Assembly (NCBI RefSeq): GCF_001411555.2
Contig: NC_049909.1
Span: 2,279,875 to 2,343,874, forward strand
DNA: 64,000 bases
Direction: 5' to 3'
Source: Juglans regia
Taxonomy: Eukaryota; Streptophyta; Magnoliopsida; Fagales; Juglandaceae
Numbering within the stretch: the first letter of the stretch is position 1; the number at the start of each line of letters is the position of its first letter. Below, in pieces: positions 22,985 through 34,399 of the stretch. Made by a program: the position numbers and the translations under genes. The notes below the pieces were generated by a model. It was not told the origin of the DNA. It saw nothing but the letters and a program-made list of their open reading frames with translations, and made no database searches.

Positions 22985-24575
22985 AATTCGACTCTGGGTA
23001 AAACCACATGTCCTGTAGGTGCAGTACCAGAAAGTTTTAAAGTTGTGATTGGAAATTATTTTGTTTGAAGTATGTTATTTTAATGGTTTTAATTTATTGT
23101 ATGTTTTTATATTTTGTTGGTTTACTCTATTTTATTTCAATTATCTTCATGTATTTTTAAATTTATTTTTGCTATAGTTTTATTTTAAATTGTTTTGAGT
23201 TGAATGTGGGGTTAAGGGTTACGCTATGGCAGGAAGATGGTACGACCAAGAATGCCATTGTTAAGTATAAATATTTAGTGTAGTAGGCTTGAATTTTTAT
23301 CGACTTGATCTGCTTTTGTAATCTTGAGGCATGAAGGGAACGGTTTGGTTTGAGGGATCTCTTTGGGGAGTAGGATAATTGAGGTTATAGATTTCGTGGA
23401 AATTTGACATGAGGCTTTAGAATAGTAGGTAGTAAGTTCAACAAACTTTTAAGGGTAGATTTACGAAAATTTCACCAAGGGTTTTTGGTTTTGCAGGCTT
23501 TAGGAAATTCTTTTTTATTATTTAATGTTTTAGATTTTGAAAGCTTTCGGAATCGATTGTTTTATTATTGGATATATGTTCATCAATCTTACAGATTTCG
23601 GAAATTGATTCTTATATATTTTAAGGTTTTAGAATTGCAATTTGAAAGACTGATTTATAATGAGATTGAAATTTTAATTCTGCAGACTTGGTGTGTTAGC
23701 TTGATTTATTTTGGAGACTAATTAATCTGTGACCATTAATGGGGTTGATCGAAGTTGAGTTATTGATATAGGGATTTTTAAGGGGATTATATCTTTGGAG
23801 ATTGAAGGTATTGATTTAGTTCGAGTATTTCCGTGAGGATTGAAGATTTGGTTCGAATTGAGGAAAATAATTGTTATTAGTTAGAGGTTTTAGTGGCAGG
23901 TTTTGGAGTTTGATCCATATCAAATTTAAGGATAATAGTTGGTGTAAATTCAGGAATGAATTCTTAGTGAGTTAAGGAAAGTGTGTAATAGTTCATGGTT
24001 TGGAGATCAAGAATTTTCTATCAAATGTGGTAAGAGTTTTCTGGTTAATAAGTGTTAAGCTACTTCGTACTCAATGGTGTTATGTTGTGATATAATTAAG
24101 GATTCAAATCCTGTGTTGATCTTAAGGGCTTATTGGTGATTTGAAAATTTGAGACGATACTTGTAATTAGAGATTAAAATTTTGGTGGTGCGGATTTAAG
24201 ATATAATTATTGTTGATTTTGAGGGAATAGGTTTGGAAGTTATAGCATAAGAGCTGATTGAGGTTAGCAGTTTATTGTGGGAAGATAATAATCATTAGGT
24301 TTTGATGAGTGTTGTATTAATGTTTTTGTGGAAATGGAGATTTTGGATTACTTGGCCGCCCTAAGAGTAATAGACGTGATGTGTCATTGGGAGACTAATG
24401 CGAGTATAATGGAATCACCTATAGGAGTAGACTTGGGAGTGGATTACTCATGCTTGTTGGGAGTTTTTGGTATGGTCTTTTCAAGCGTGTTTTGGGTTGT
24501 ATCTTGTATCCTGTTTTAGCATGATGTTTGGCTCTACAAATTTGGAGGACGAAATTTTATTTTAAGGGGGGAGGA
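22985..24575 (+). other. Gene-less internal region with polypurine tract
   Basis: About 1.6 kb with no ORF above ~80 aa and no gag or pol motif. The last ~50 bases read LEDEILF in one frame and then give a polypurine tract AAGGGGGGAGGA (24564-24575), which resembles the usual end of Tekay pol. This suggests an internal deletion derivative rather than an unrelated sequence. Confidence 0.7.
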
Positions 24576-25004
24576 TGTAACACCCCGTATTTTAGTGTAT
24601 TTTTACTAAAAGATTTTTCTATATATTCAAAAATTTATTCTCTTGTTTTATAGTTATTAAATTTTATTTGAGTTATTTTTATGATTTTTAGTTTAGGAAA
24701 TAATTTTTGAAGTGCTTTTTTATTATTAATTATTGTCATGCGTTTAAAATCTCTTTATTCTAAATTAATTACTATTGGATTTAATTATTTTGATTTATCT
24801 TTACCATTGCGTTTGGATTATTTTATTTAACTTGTGGTTTTAAAATCGTTTCCGTTGGATCATTCTTGTGACCCAAGAAGTAAGGATTGGACCTCATTTC
24901 TTTCACTACATTTTTTCTTTTTTTCTTTTTCTTTCTTTTCTTCCTTTTTCTTTTTCCTTTTTCTTTTCTTTTTTTTCTTTTTCTTCTTCTTTCTTCTCCC
25001 CTCC

Positions 25005-25036
<32 letters not shown>
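24576..25036 (+). repeat. LTR copy B (start of 3' LTR, truncated at the gap)
   Basis: Starts TGTAACACCCCG directly after the polypurine tract and runs into the (CT)n tract, where the sequence stops at the N-run. It differs from copies A and C at several shared positions (for example ACTAAAAG against ACTGAAG). Confidence 0.88.
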
Positions 25037-25056
25037 NNNNNNNNNNNNNNNNNNNN
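25037..25056. other. Assembly gap of 20 N
   Basis: Twenty N bases placed in a CT microsatellite. The number is a placeholder. ORFs translated across it are artefacts. Confidence 0.99.
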
Positions 25057-25287
25057 CCTTTGTGCACTATTTTACAAAATGATATTGAATTTGTTTGGAC
25101 TGATGAGTGCCAAAAAGCTTTTGATACCCTTAAAGAATCACTTACCACTGCCCCTATTATGCAATCCCCGCAGTCGGACCTTCCCGTTGAAATCATGACT
25201 AGTGCAAGTGATTATGCCTTAGGAGCAGTTTTGGGGCAGCGTGTAGATAATAGACCTTTTGTAATTTATTATGCCAGCAGAACCTTG
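25057..25287 (+). repeat. Second copy of Athila RNase H flank (same as 20437-20667)
   Basis: 231 bp nearly identical to 20437-20667 (one clear difference, CCCATAAAG against CCCTTAAAG). It ends at the same ACCTTG junction and is followed by another LTR. An element cannot carry its target's upstream flank inside itself, so this points to a merge of two alleles or a misjoin. Confidence 0.9.
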
Positions 25288-25710
25288 TGTAACACCCCGT
25301 ATTTTAGTGTATTTTTACTGAAGAATTTTTCTATTTATTCAAAAATTTATTCTCTTGTTTTATAGTTATTAAATTTTATTTGAGTTATTTTTATGATTTT
25401 TAGTTTATGAAACAATTTTTGAAGTGCTTTTTATTATTAATTATTGTCATGCGTTTAAAATCTCTTTATTCTAAATTAATTACTGTTGTATTTAATTATT
25501 TTAATTTATCTTTACCATTGTGTTTGGATTATTTTATTTAACTTGTGGTTTTAAAATCGTTTCCGTTAGATCATTCTTGTGACCCGAGAAGTGAGGATTG
25601 GACCTCATTTCTTTCACTACATTTTTTCTTTTTTTCTTTTTTTCTTTTTTTTTTCTTTTCTTTTTCTTTTCTTTTTTTTCTTTTTCTTCTTCTTTCTTCT
25701 CCCCTCCCGC

Positions 25711-25786
<76 letters not shown>

Positions 25787-27626
25787 TTCTGTTCGTTACA
25801 TCCCCGCCAGCGCCGCCGTGAGCCGGCGGTGGCCTTCACCACCCAACCCATTCGGTTCCCCTGTCGCCGACGACCACCCCCCTCCATTCCTACAACCTCC
25901 CGAGCCACCATTAGCCCCCAAGCACGGCTTGAAGCCGTGGCGTTCATTTCGCTCGCGCGCCAGCGTCGCTCCACCACCGGCCACCATCTCTTCACCACTT
26001 CATCTCCGACCCTTTGCAACCCAATGGACCCAACCCCAGCTCCGATCCGCCACCAATGAAGCTCCACCATCCACTTTTCCGTTTTGGGCTTTTTGGTCTT
26101 CTACCGCCGCCCACGCCGCCACCCACGGCCAACCACCACCACCACTAGTTTCACCGACCTCCCTAGGCCCCACCCTATCAATCTTGGGTCTTCGTTTGCC
26201 TCCGTTTGAAAGTTGGTATTTGTGACCCACGGTCACAGTGTATTTTACACTGTTGCGTTGCTCAGATGTCACCTCTTGCAGCTTCGTGATCCTTCGAAAA
26301 TTGCTATATAGCACTGTAAGTATTTCTCAAAAGAACTTTCGTGATTTAAATATATTTTTGCACTAACTCATTTCACTGTATTTGTTAAACATGCCGGATT
26401 AAGTCCGAGGAGTTCGGGGGTCGGATGGATTTGTGAGTGGAGTTGTTTGGTTGGATTGATTGGATTGGTTATTGGTTATTGATGGTTGTGGATTTGTGTT
26501 GGTCTATGTACATTTCATTATTTCATGCATGATCATGTTTGTAAAGGAAACTGGGTTTTTGCGTATTGCATTCATGTTCATGTGTGATTTGGAAAATTGT
26601 GATTTCATGTGTGAGAAATGATTTGCATATGCTTGAAATGTTTGGATTGACTGGTTTGAGAAAAAGGGAAAGAGACTGTAGGGATGGTGGTAAGCAGGGA
26701 CGGTGGTAAAGTCCCGCCTGCGATTCCCGCCAACGGTGCATGCAGTAGGGATGGTGGTAAACAGGGATGGTAGTTGTGTCTCGCCTGTGATTCCCGCCTA
26801 CGGTGCATGCAGTAGGGATGGTGGTAAGCAAGGATGGTGGTAGAGTCCCGCCTGTGATTCCCGCCTACTGTGCTCTGATATGTACCCATTGTGTGAAAAG
26901 GAACTGTAGGGATGGTGGTAAGCAGGGACGGTGGTAGAGTCCCGCCTGTGATTCCCGCCTACGGTGCACGCGGTAGGGATGGTGGTTTTGTCCCGCCTGT
27001 GATTCCTGCCTAAGGTGCACGCGGTAGGGATGGCGGTAAGCAGAGATGGTGGTATAGTCCCGCCTATGAGTCTCGCCTACAGTGTCCGATAAATGGTTGA
27101 GTTTTGTATAAATCATTTTCTGGGAAAATGTTTTACGGATATTTTGGGTCAAAAGGGATTTTGGCGTGTGTTGGAAATAATCATTTTCGGGGAAAATGAT
27201 GTTTTGAGAGAAATGCATATTTCTTCATATGCATGTATGTTAGTTGCATTTAATGCATTTTTATTACGTGGTTATTTTGGGTTATACTTACCTGCGGTAC
27301 CGTTTTGTGGTAACGCAGATTTTGATGCAGATGAGGAGGATCAGGGCGAGCCTGAGGAGACGGCTGTCCCCGAGGAGTGATCTGGGATCACTTGCTTGGT
27401 TATTTGATTTTACTGTATTGTATTTTAATTTTGGATGACTGTATAACTACTTTTAAACCTTACTGATTAAATTTTGGTACTTAGCTGACTAATCTGCTAC
27501 GTATTTTTTTTTGTACACCGTTGCATGTACACACATTGGCACTACGTTGGGATGCGTGACCGTGTTGTCACCATCCTGGCGTCTCGATCCCCGTGTTTTT
27601 ATATAAGGGGGATTAGGGGCGCCACA
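25288..27626 (+). repeat. LTR copy C (3' LTR or solo-LTR allele)
   Basis: 2339 bp, same ends as copy A, followed by CCTTG and the resumed Athila frame. The first ~400 bp are closer to copy A than to copy B. It has a longer CT microsatellite (about 25715-25795) and a different ~90-bp block after it (about 25790-25880). The minisatellite is at 26676-27087. Confidence 0.88.
26676..27087 (+). repeat. Minisatellite in LTR copy C
   Basis: Same unit family as 22036-22407, with six or seven copies and a different arrangement of internal deletions. Repeated-peptide ORFs read from the other strand here are artefacts of the repeat. Confidence 0.9.
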
Positions 27627-27976
27627 CCTTGAATGATATCCAGAAAAATTATACCACTACTGAAAAAGAATTGCTTGCAGTAGTTTTTGCACTTGATAAA
27701 TTTCGGGCTTATATTCTTGGTTCTCCTGTTACTATTTTCACTGACCACTCTGCTCTTAAGTATTTGTTGGCTAAGAAAGATGCAAAACCACGCTTGATTC
27801 GCTGGATTTTACTACTTCAAGAGTTCAACATCAACATTAAGGACAAGAAAGGAGTTGAAAACGCGGTAGCTGACCACCTCTCTAGATTGTCATCATCCTT
27901 CTTTTCAAATGTCAGCCTTCTTCTTGACGATAGTTTCCCGGATGAGCAGCTGTTTGTGATTAATAGAGCTCCCTGA
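27627..27976 (+). pseudogene. Athila RNase H, second part
   Basis: Resumes after the inserted element: [60 protein letters not shown] and [11 protein letters not shown]. Together with 20581-20667 this restores the order of a gypsy RNase H domain. A stop after INRAP (27974-27976) ends the stretch. Confidence 0.9.
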
Positions 27977-28000
27977 TATGCTGACATAGTCAATTATCTA

Positions 28001-29226
28001 GTGATTGAGCAAATGCCTTCTAAATGGTCCACCCAAGATAAGCGTCGATTTCTTTCTGAGGTACGACACTTTTACTTTGATGATCCATTTTTTTTCAAAT
28101 ATTGTTCGGACCAATTGATTCGAAAATGCATTCCTGATGATGAGTTTTGTTCTGTGTTGAGATTGTCATATGGGTGCATGTGGTGGTCATTTTTCAGCAA
28201 AGAAAACAGTTGCTAAAATTTTGCAAAGCGGTTTTTACTGGCCTTCCATGTTTAAAGATGCTTATAATTTTTGTAAGGCTTGTGAGCCCTGTCAAAAATT
28301 GGGATCTATTAGCAAAAGAGACATGATGCCTCTTTCCCCTATTCTTACCTTAGAAATTTTTTATTATTGGAGAATAGACTTCATGGGACCTTTTCCAGTT
28401 TCCTTTGGAAACATATATATTTTATTAGCTGTAGATTATGTTTCAAAATGGGTGGAGGCCATCGCTTGCAAAACAAATGACCATCATGTTGTCCTAAAAT
28501 TTTTACAATCTCTGTTTGCTCGCTTTGGCATGCCCAAAGTTATTATTAGTGATGGGGGTTCTCATTTTTGCAACAAACCATTTTCTACACTTATGAAGAA
28601 AGATAGTATCACACATCGAGTTTCCACCCCTTATCACCCTCAAACAAATGGGCAAGCAGAATTGGCAAATAGAGAGATCAAAATCATTTTAGAGAAAACC
28701 ATCAATCCTAATAGGAAAGATTGGTCAGTTAAGCTTCTTGATGCTTTGTGGGCTTATAGGACAGCTTTTAAAACAAATCTAGGAATGTCTCCTTATCGAT
28801 TAGTTTATGGTAAACCTTGTCATTTACCTGTTGATATTCAGCATCGAGCTTTTTGGGCTATAAAACATGTTAACATGTCACTTGATGAAGTTTTAGGGTT
28901 GAGAAAATTGCAGATCAATGAATTGGATGAAGCTCGTCGAGATGCTTATGACAACACTCAGCTGGCGAACGAATGCATGAAAATTCTACATGATCAGAAA
29001 ATTCATCCAAAACATTTTATAGTTGGCCAGGAAGTTCTTCTTTACAACTCTCGCTTACATATTTTTCCTGGTAAATTGAAATCCCGATAGAGTGGGCCGT
29101 ACATTGTAAAGAAGGTTCATCCTCACGGGGCGATAGACATTGTCAATCCAAAGAATGACAATAGCTTCATTATCAAGGGACAACGTCTAAAGGCGTTTCT
29201 AAATATCTATGATCCAGACGAAGAGA
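28001..29226 (+). pseudogene. Athila integrase
   Basis: 28001-28216 covers the entry (KRRFLSEVRHFYFDDPFFFK). A frameshift near 28170 leads into a 306-aa open stretch (28170-29090) with the zinc-binding region ([11 protein letters not shown]), core motifs [28 protein letters not shown] and [16 protein letters not shown] (the D, D and E positions are all present), and the C-terminal part ([32 protein letters not shown]). After a stop at 29088-29090 the frame continues GPYIVKKVHPHGAIDI to about 29226. The enzyme would have joined element DNA to the chromosome. Confidence 0.92.
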
Positions 29227-29682
29227 TCTTGCTAAGTAAAGGCAGCTTAGTGAGATTTCCTAAGTAAAGGGCTAGAAACAGTTATCTAAGACTTTGGGAA
29301 TTAAGTGTTCAACCTTTGAAAACAGAGCTAGCGTGAAAACTACTAGTCCCTTGGGCTTTGAGGTAGTTAGAATCAGCAATGATTAATCTTAAGGTTGAAA
29401 AATCCTATAACAAATCATGGCTAGTAATGAGGAACACACAACTAGTTTAGCTCCACACACACATTTGAGTTCTGGGACATTTACCTCAATTCTATGTAAA
29501 AGATTGTTGAGATAGTCTTGGTGGGTATAGCTCTTGGGGGTTAAGTAGTAACGTGTCACTTTTGTGAGAATTCAGAATTGTGTTTGATTGTTTCTGTTTG
29601 GATTTCGATCTTTATGCAATATTCATGTCAATTAATTTTCACTATTTTGCTCAAGGATTAGCAAAACGCTAGTTGGGGGGTG
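29227..29682 (+). other. Athila 3' untranslated stretch and polypurine tract
   Basis: About 455 bp with no ORF. It ends in the G-rich tract TTGGGGGGTG (29673-29682), directly before the 3' LTR. No env-like sequence seen. Confidence 0.75.
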
Positions 29683-31108
29683 TGATTAAGCTGAATTATA
29701 GCATATTTTATACATTTAGAATCAATATATTTTATTTATTTCATTACATTATTATTAGTTTTAGATGGAAAAATGATTAAGATGAATAAATCCGAGTTGT
29801 GATTTAAATTGGTTAATAGCATGATTTATGCTTAATTTTATAACTTGTGATTTAATTGAACAATGTTCATTCATATGCACAACATATTTTTGATATTTTA
29901 TTATTCTTATTTTATTTTATTTCTAATTCCTATTATTTTATTTCTAATTTCAACGAGTGTAGGACTCTTCAAATAAGGATAATGATGGGGTTTGAGAGTA
30001 ATTCGGATCAGAGTCCAAAATGCGTTAGGAGACATAATGGATAGACTTCAGTATTTTAATCATAACTTTCCGTTCAAATATCGGATTGATATGATTCTTG
30101 ATGCGTTGGAAAACTATCTTAAAGGGCTACAAAGTTGTCTCTAATAAGGATTTTCAAATTCGAAATTCTGAAGCACGTACATGGCTACAAAGTTGAGTCC
30201 TAAAATTTAAGTGATTTTGTGTGCGGAAATATGAAGACATTAGGGTTTCTTCGTACTCTATTTAAGCATATCATTAGCACGAAATTGGGGACTTTGGAGA
30301 AGCAGCGCCGCACATTTGAAGAACTCTTCCAAGGTCCAATTGCCGCTCCAGCTGCCTCCTCCATTGCCTACCACCTTCGTCTCTATTTATTGGGCTTGCT
30401 CTTTTCATTCCCTACTTTTTATTTAATTTTAGTTTAAAGTTTATGGAATATTTTTGAGATATTTGGCTTAGACTTTTGGGCACTTTATTTGCTATTTTTT
30501 TACTTCGTGTTATTTATTTTTCTTGCTACTTTAAGCTTTCATTGAACAGTGATTACAATTGCTATGGATTAATTTTGAGAATTTGTGATTTGAATACAAG
30601 GATGAACCCTAGAATCTTGATTTTGGGACTTTTCAATTTTCAATTTGTATTTTTTCAATTACTTTCTAATCTAGTTTAATTCTTAGATTAGTTTTATTAA
30701 TCTCTCAATTTCATTGCATATTAGATCGATTAAAGCTTAATTAGGAGTTAAATAATTTCTGCTTTATTGTTTAATTTTCAGATTAAATAAGATTGTTTAG
30801 TTTAGTTGATTTTCTTTATTGTTAATTTTAATTTGTTAGTTCTTTTTACATTTCATTGCGACACTCAAAAATCCAAAAATATGAATCTAGTCCATGACTA
30901 GTGCCCTTTTCATTCTTGTTGCACTCTTTCATCCATTGCACATACAATCATTTTTATTTGCTCTTTGTGAATATTTTCACCATTTTAAACGAGTTTTATT
31001 TTAAGTAACTTTACCTTAGGAGACGATTTAGGAATTTATTCCTAATTATTACGCGACATCCTCTTGCACTTGGGATAGTCTTTGTGCTACTCATTTTTGA
31101 GTGAGTCA
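29683..31108 (+). repeat. Athila 3' LTR
   Basis: 1426 bp, pairs with 9247-10672, same TGATTAAG start and GAGTGAGTCA end, followed by the TSD CAAAT (31109-31113). The ORFs at 29856-30044 and 30219-30679 have counterparts in the 5' LTR and are not genes. Confidence 0.92.
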
Positions 31109-34100
31109 CAAATCAAACAGGAATTATCTTCCACTATCTTCCTCATTTTCAGATTAGCTAGGGTGGGGAATGCCTCGCTACATGCTCTCCATATGAACAT
31201 CTTAGTTGAATGGGTTACATCTAGTTTCCAGATTGTCTTCCAAGACAACTTGTCCCTGCTCCTGACTGATGTCTTCCCTTCTAATTCCCTTTCCAACTCT
31301 TTTCTGAAGTGGTATCCACTCTTAACAGTGTATATACCATTAGTATTGAACTGCCATAACAACCTGTCTTTTCTCCCTCCCATACTAATTTGAAAAGCTT
31401 TGATACTCTCAATTTCCTGCGGGGTGAATAGTTCATAGAGGAGGCGTTCCTTCCACTGCATCAGTTGGGGATCAATGAGATCACAAACTCTTTCACACCA
31501 GCAATCTGCATCTCGGGTGGACAGTACCTTGTAATCAGGAGAAGATGGTATCCATCTATCAATCCAAATATTCACTTTGTTGCCATTCCCTACCCTCCAC
31601 AGGAGTCCCTTCTTTAGCAAATTTACTCCTGCATGGATGCCTCTCCAAGCAAAAAAAGGCCTTGACCCCACCTGCGCTTCTAGAATTCCAACCTTGCTGA
31701 AATATTTCTACTTGAGAACCCTAGCCACCAGAGAGGATGGGTTTGTAATATCCTCCAGCCTTCCTTTGAGAGTAGGGCTAAGTTAAACATCCTCAAATCT
31801 CTGAAACCAAGCCCTTATGAGTCCTTGTTGTAGCCAAGTTTATTCAGTTGACCCATTGACTTTTGGAAGTGTCTTCATCAAAACCCCACCAAAATTTCCT
31901 GAGCATCTGGTTTAGTTTACTGGTAATGGACACTGGTAGCAAGAACATCCCCATCATAAGCAGGGATGGCTTGATGGACTGCTTTTAGTAAGACTTCTTT
32001 TCCTGTAGCAGAAAGGTGTTTAGTCTTCCAATTTGCCACATGAGCCTAGGTTCTATCAATAAGAGAATGGAAGCTTGTTATCTTGGTTCTGCCCACTAGA
32101 GCAGGTAGCCCTAGGTACCTTTCAAAATTCCCAGAAGACTTAACTCCTGCCAACTGCAATAATTGTTGTTGGGTTACTTGGTCTGTGTTCTTGCTAAAAC
32201 AAATAGAGGACTTATCTTTGTTTAAAACCAGGCCCGAGGCCTTCTCATATTGAACAAGGATGTTAAGTACACATATGAGCTCCTCAAAAACTGCTTGGCA
32301 AAATAAGAGGCTGTCATCTACACAAAAAAGACTATTCACAGTGATAGGACCTCTTCTTATTGGGGCAGGAGTCAGGGCACCACAAGCCTCAGCTCTATTA
32401 AGAAGGGATGTAAGGGCTTCGGCACAGATTATAAATAGATAAGGGGACAAGGGATCTCCCAGTTTAAGCCCCCTAGAAAGCCAGAAAATCTGTTGGGGCT
32501 CCCCATTAATGAGAATTGAATAAGACACTGAGTTAAGGCAGGTTTGGATAATGCTGATCTAGTGCAAAGGGAAGTCCATTTTGGTCATTATTGCTTCAAC
32601 AAATTTCCATTCTACCCTATCATAAATCTTACTCATATCTAATTTAAGGGCCATGAAGCCTTTTTTTTTTTTTTTTCCTTTCATTCTTGAGTTCACGGCA
32701 TGTAGTATCTCATAGGCACCTATTTTATTATCATAAATGAGCCTTCTAGGCACAAAGGCACTCTAATTAGGGGAAATGAGCTTGGGAAGGATGACTTTCA
32801 GCCTGTTTGCAAGGGCTTTTGAGATAACTTTTTACAATACATTACACAAGCGATAAGCCTGTACTTAGCTACTCTCTTGGGTCTCTTTACTTTTGGGAAT
32901 GAGGGAAATGAAGGTGTCATTTGCCTCAATGAGTGATCCACCTTGGTTAAGGACCTGGATGGCAAAATTACACACTTCCTCACCAACCACCTACCAATAC
33001 ATCTGGTAGAAATGAGTTGGGAACCCATCAGGACCAAGGGATCCTAGAGGATTCATCTGAAAATAGCAACTCTAATGTCCTCTCGAGTAAAGGGATTCAT
33101 GAGCCAGCCTTTCATCTCCACGACCAACTTGGTATCCATTGCATATAGACATTCCTCAAAGTTAGAAGTGTGAGAAGTAGTAAATAAGGATGAGAAATAA
33201 CTTGTGAAAACATCATCAATTTTTGTTTGCTCAGTGACAGCCCTCCCCTGTGCATCCTCAACATATTTCATTGCATTGGTTTTCCTCCTTTGACTAGCCT
33301 ACATGTAGAAATATTGGGTGTTCCTGTTACCATGTTTGAACCAATGTTGCTTTGCCTTTTGTTACCACTTTAAGTCCTTTTCTAAAAAAAGATAGCTTCA
33401 CTTCCTTCTGAATATGCTTCATTTGTATTAGGTTATCACCTGTGTCAGTGCTTTGGATGTGACCAATCTTTGCCAGCCCTTGTGTGATTACCTTCCCTTT
33501 GGCTTTTCTGTTTCCAAGTCAGCAAGTCCTTTTCACATACACCAAGTTTCTGTCTTAATAGCCTAGCCTCACAACCTCTCCCACAATCCTTCCTCCATGA
33601 CTCAGTTACCGTCTCCATGCAATCTACTCTCAATTCCTAGGCCATCTCATATCTAAAGCACCTCTCTCTTTTTGTCCTCCTATGACCTATATTATAATTA
33701 TCGATGATAAGAGGAGAATGGTCAGATTTTATTGCAACAAGGGTAGTACACGAGCCATTCTTGAAAAGTTCATTCCATTCCTTGTTGGCAAGAGCTCTAT
33801 CTATGATTTCTTTTGTGAACACCTTTCCACTCCTATTATTTGACCATGTGAATATCTGTCCTTGTGAATGGATGTCATTAAGTCCATAGGATTCAACTGC
33901 CATCCTGAAGGCCTCAATTTGTTTGTAAGGTCTGATTGCTCAACCCATTTTTTTCCTTTTGATGAAGGATCTCATTGAAGTCACCTACAGACAACCAGCC
34001 ATGGGACTTGAGGGTTTTAGCATCTTCAATAGTTGCCAACTACTACTCCTTTTAGCAATGTCAGGGTGGTCGTAAAACCCTATAAACTGCCATGTAGGTC

Positions 34101-34393
34101 CACTGTCACCTTCCTGAATCAGTGCACTGATATACCATCGGGTGTAGTTTATTACTTTGACTTGCCAAACTTCCTTCCATAGTAGGGCGATACCCACACT
34201 TAGCCCCCACACAATCCACTGCAAAGCAACCATCCATCTTCAAGCTCCTTCTCACCTCCTCCATTCTCTTGTTTCTGCTATTAGTCTCCACAAGGAAAAC
34301 AAAGTTGGGCTACTTTTCCTTAGTTAAATTCCTAAGGATTCTAACTGTCCGAGGATTCCCAAGCCCTCGGCAGTTCCATACTAAGATGCTCAT
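31109..34393 (-). pseudogene. LINE-A ORF2: endonuclease and reverse transcriptase
   Basis: Starts at the ATG at 34393 with SILVWNCRGLGNPRTVRILR, the usual opening of plant LINE endonuclease. EN motifs follow: LVETNSRNKRMEE, VGDFNEILHQKEKNGL (about 33990) and SDHSPLII (about 33720). RT follows from about 33040: [76 protein letters not shown] and the catalytic box VDDSLLF (about 32335). From 31671 the connecting region (FFAWRGIHAGVNLLKKGLLW, KVNIWIDRWIPSS) runs to the zinc motif start DNSCLIC, where Athila cuts it. Stops and frameshifts are frequent. An A-run (seen as 32662-32680 T) lies in the RT. Confidence 0.88.
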
Positions 34394-34399
34394 TGGTAA

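Larger units (their letters stand above)
20668..27626 (+). mobile_element. Non-autonomous Tekay-like LTR element inside Athila RNase H (assembly-affected)
   Basis: 5' LTR 20668-22970, tRNA-iMet primer site, a gene-less 1.6-kb internal region, polypurine tract, partial 3' LTR 24576-25036, a 20-N gap, a second copy of the Athila flank (25057-25287), then a full LTR copy (25288-27626). The outer flanks are CCTTG (20663-20667 and 27627-27631), and the Athila frame reads RTL then NDIQKNYTT across them, so insertion and 5-bp duplication are clear. LTR family marks: TGTAACACCCCGTATTTTAG start, GGGGCGCCACA end. The lack of gag-pol makes it LARD-like or an internally deleted Tekay. The gap region probably merges two haplotypes. 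Confidence 0.85.
9247..31108 (+). mobile_element. Athila-type Ty3/gypsy element, complete ends, 21.9 kb with inserts
   Basis: Both LTRs are present (9247-10672 and 29683-31108, each 1426 bp, TG...CA). They are flanked by a perfect 5-bp target duplication CAAAT (9242-9246 and 31109-31113). A tRNA-Asp-type primer site follows the 5' LTR and a G-rich polypurine tract precedes the 3' LTR. The coding order is gag, protease, RT, RNase H, integrase. Gag wording (SNTYNPGWRNHPNFSW), the RT entry (LPLPDILKFSEEEVPQLELK) and integrase fit Athila. Stops and frameshifts occur throughout, and two large LTR elements interrupt gag and RNase H. Removing these leaves about 8.7 kb. Only ~450 bp separate integrase and 3' LTR, so the env-like ORF of some Athila elements is absent. 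About 7 differences in the first ~115 LTR bases show it is not recent. Confidence 0.92.
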
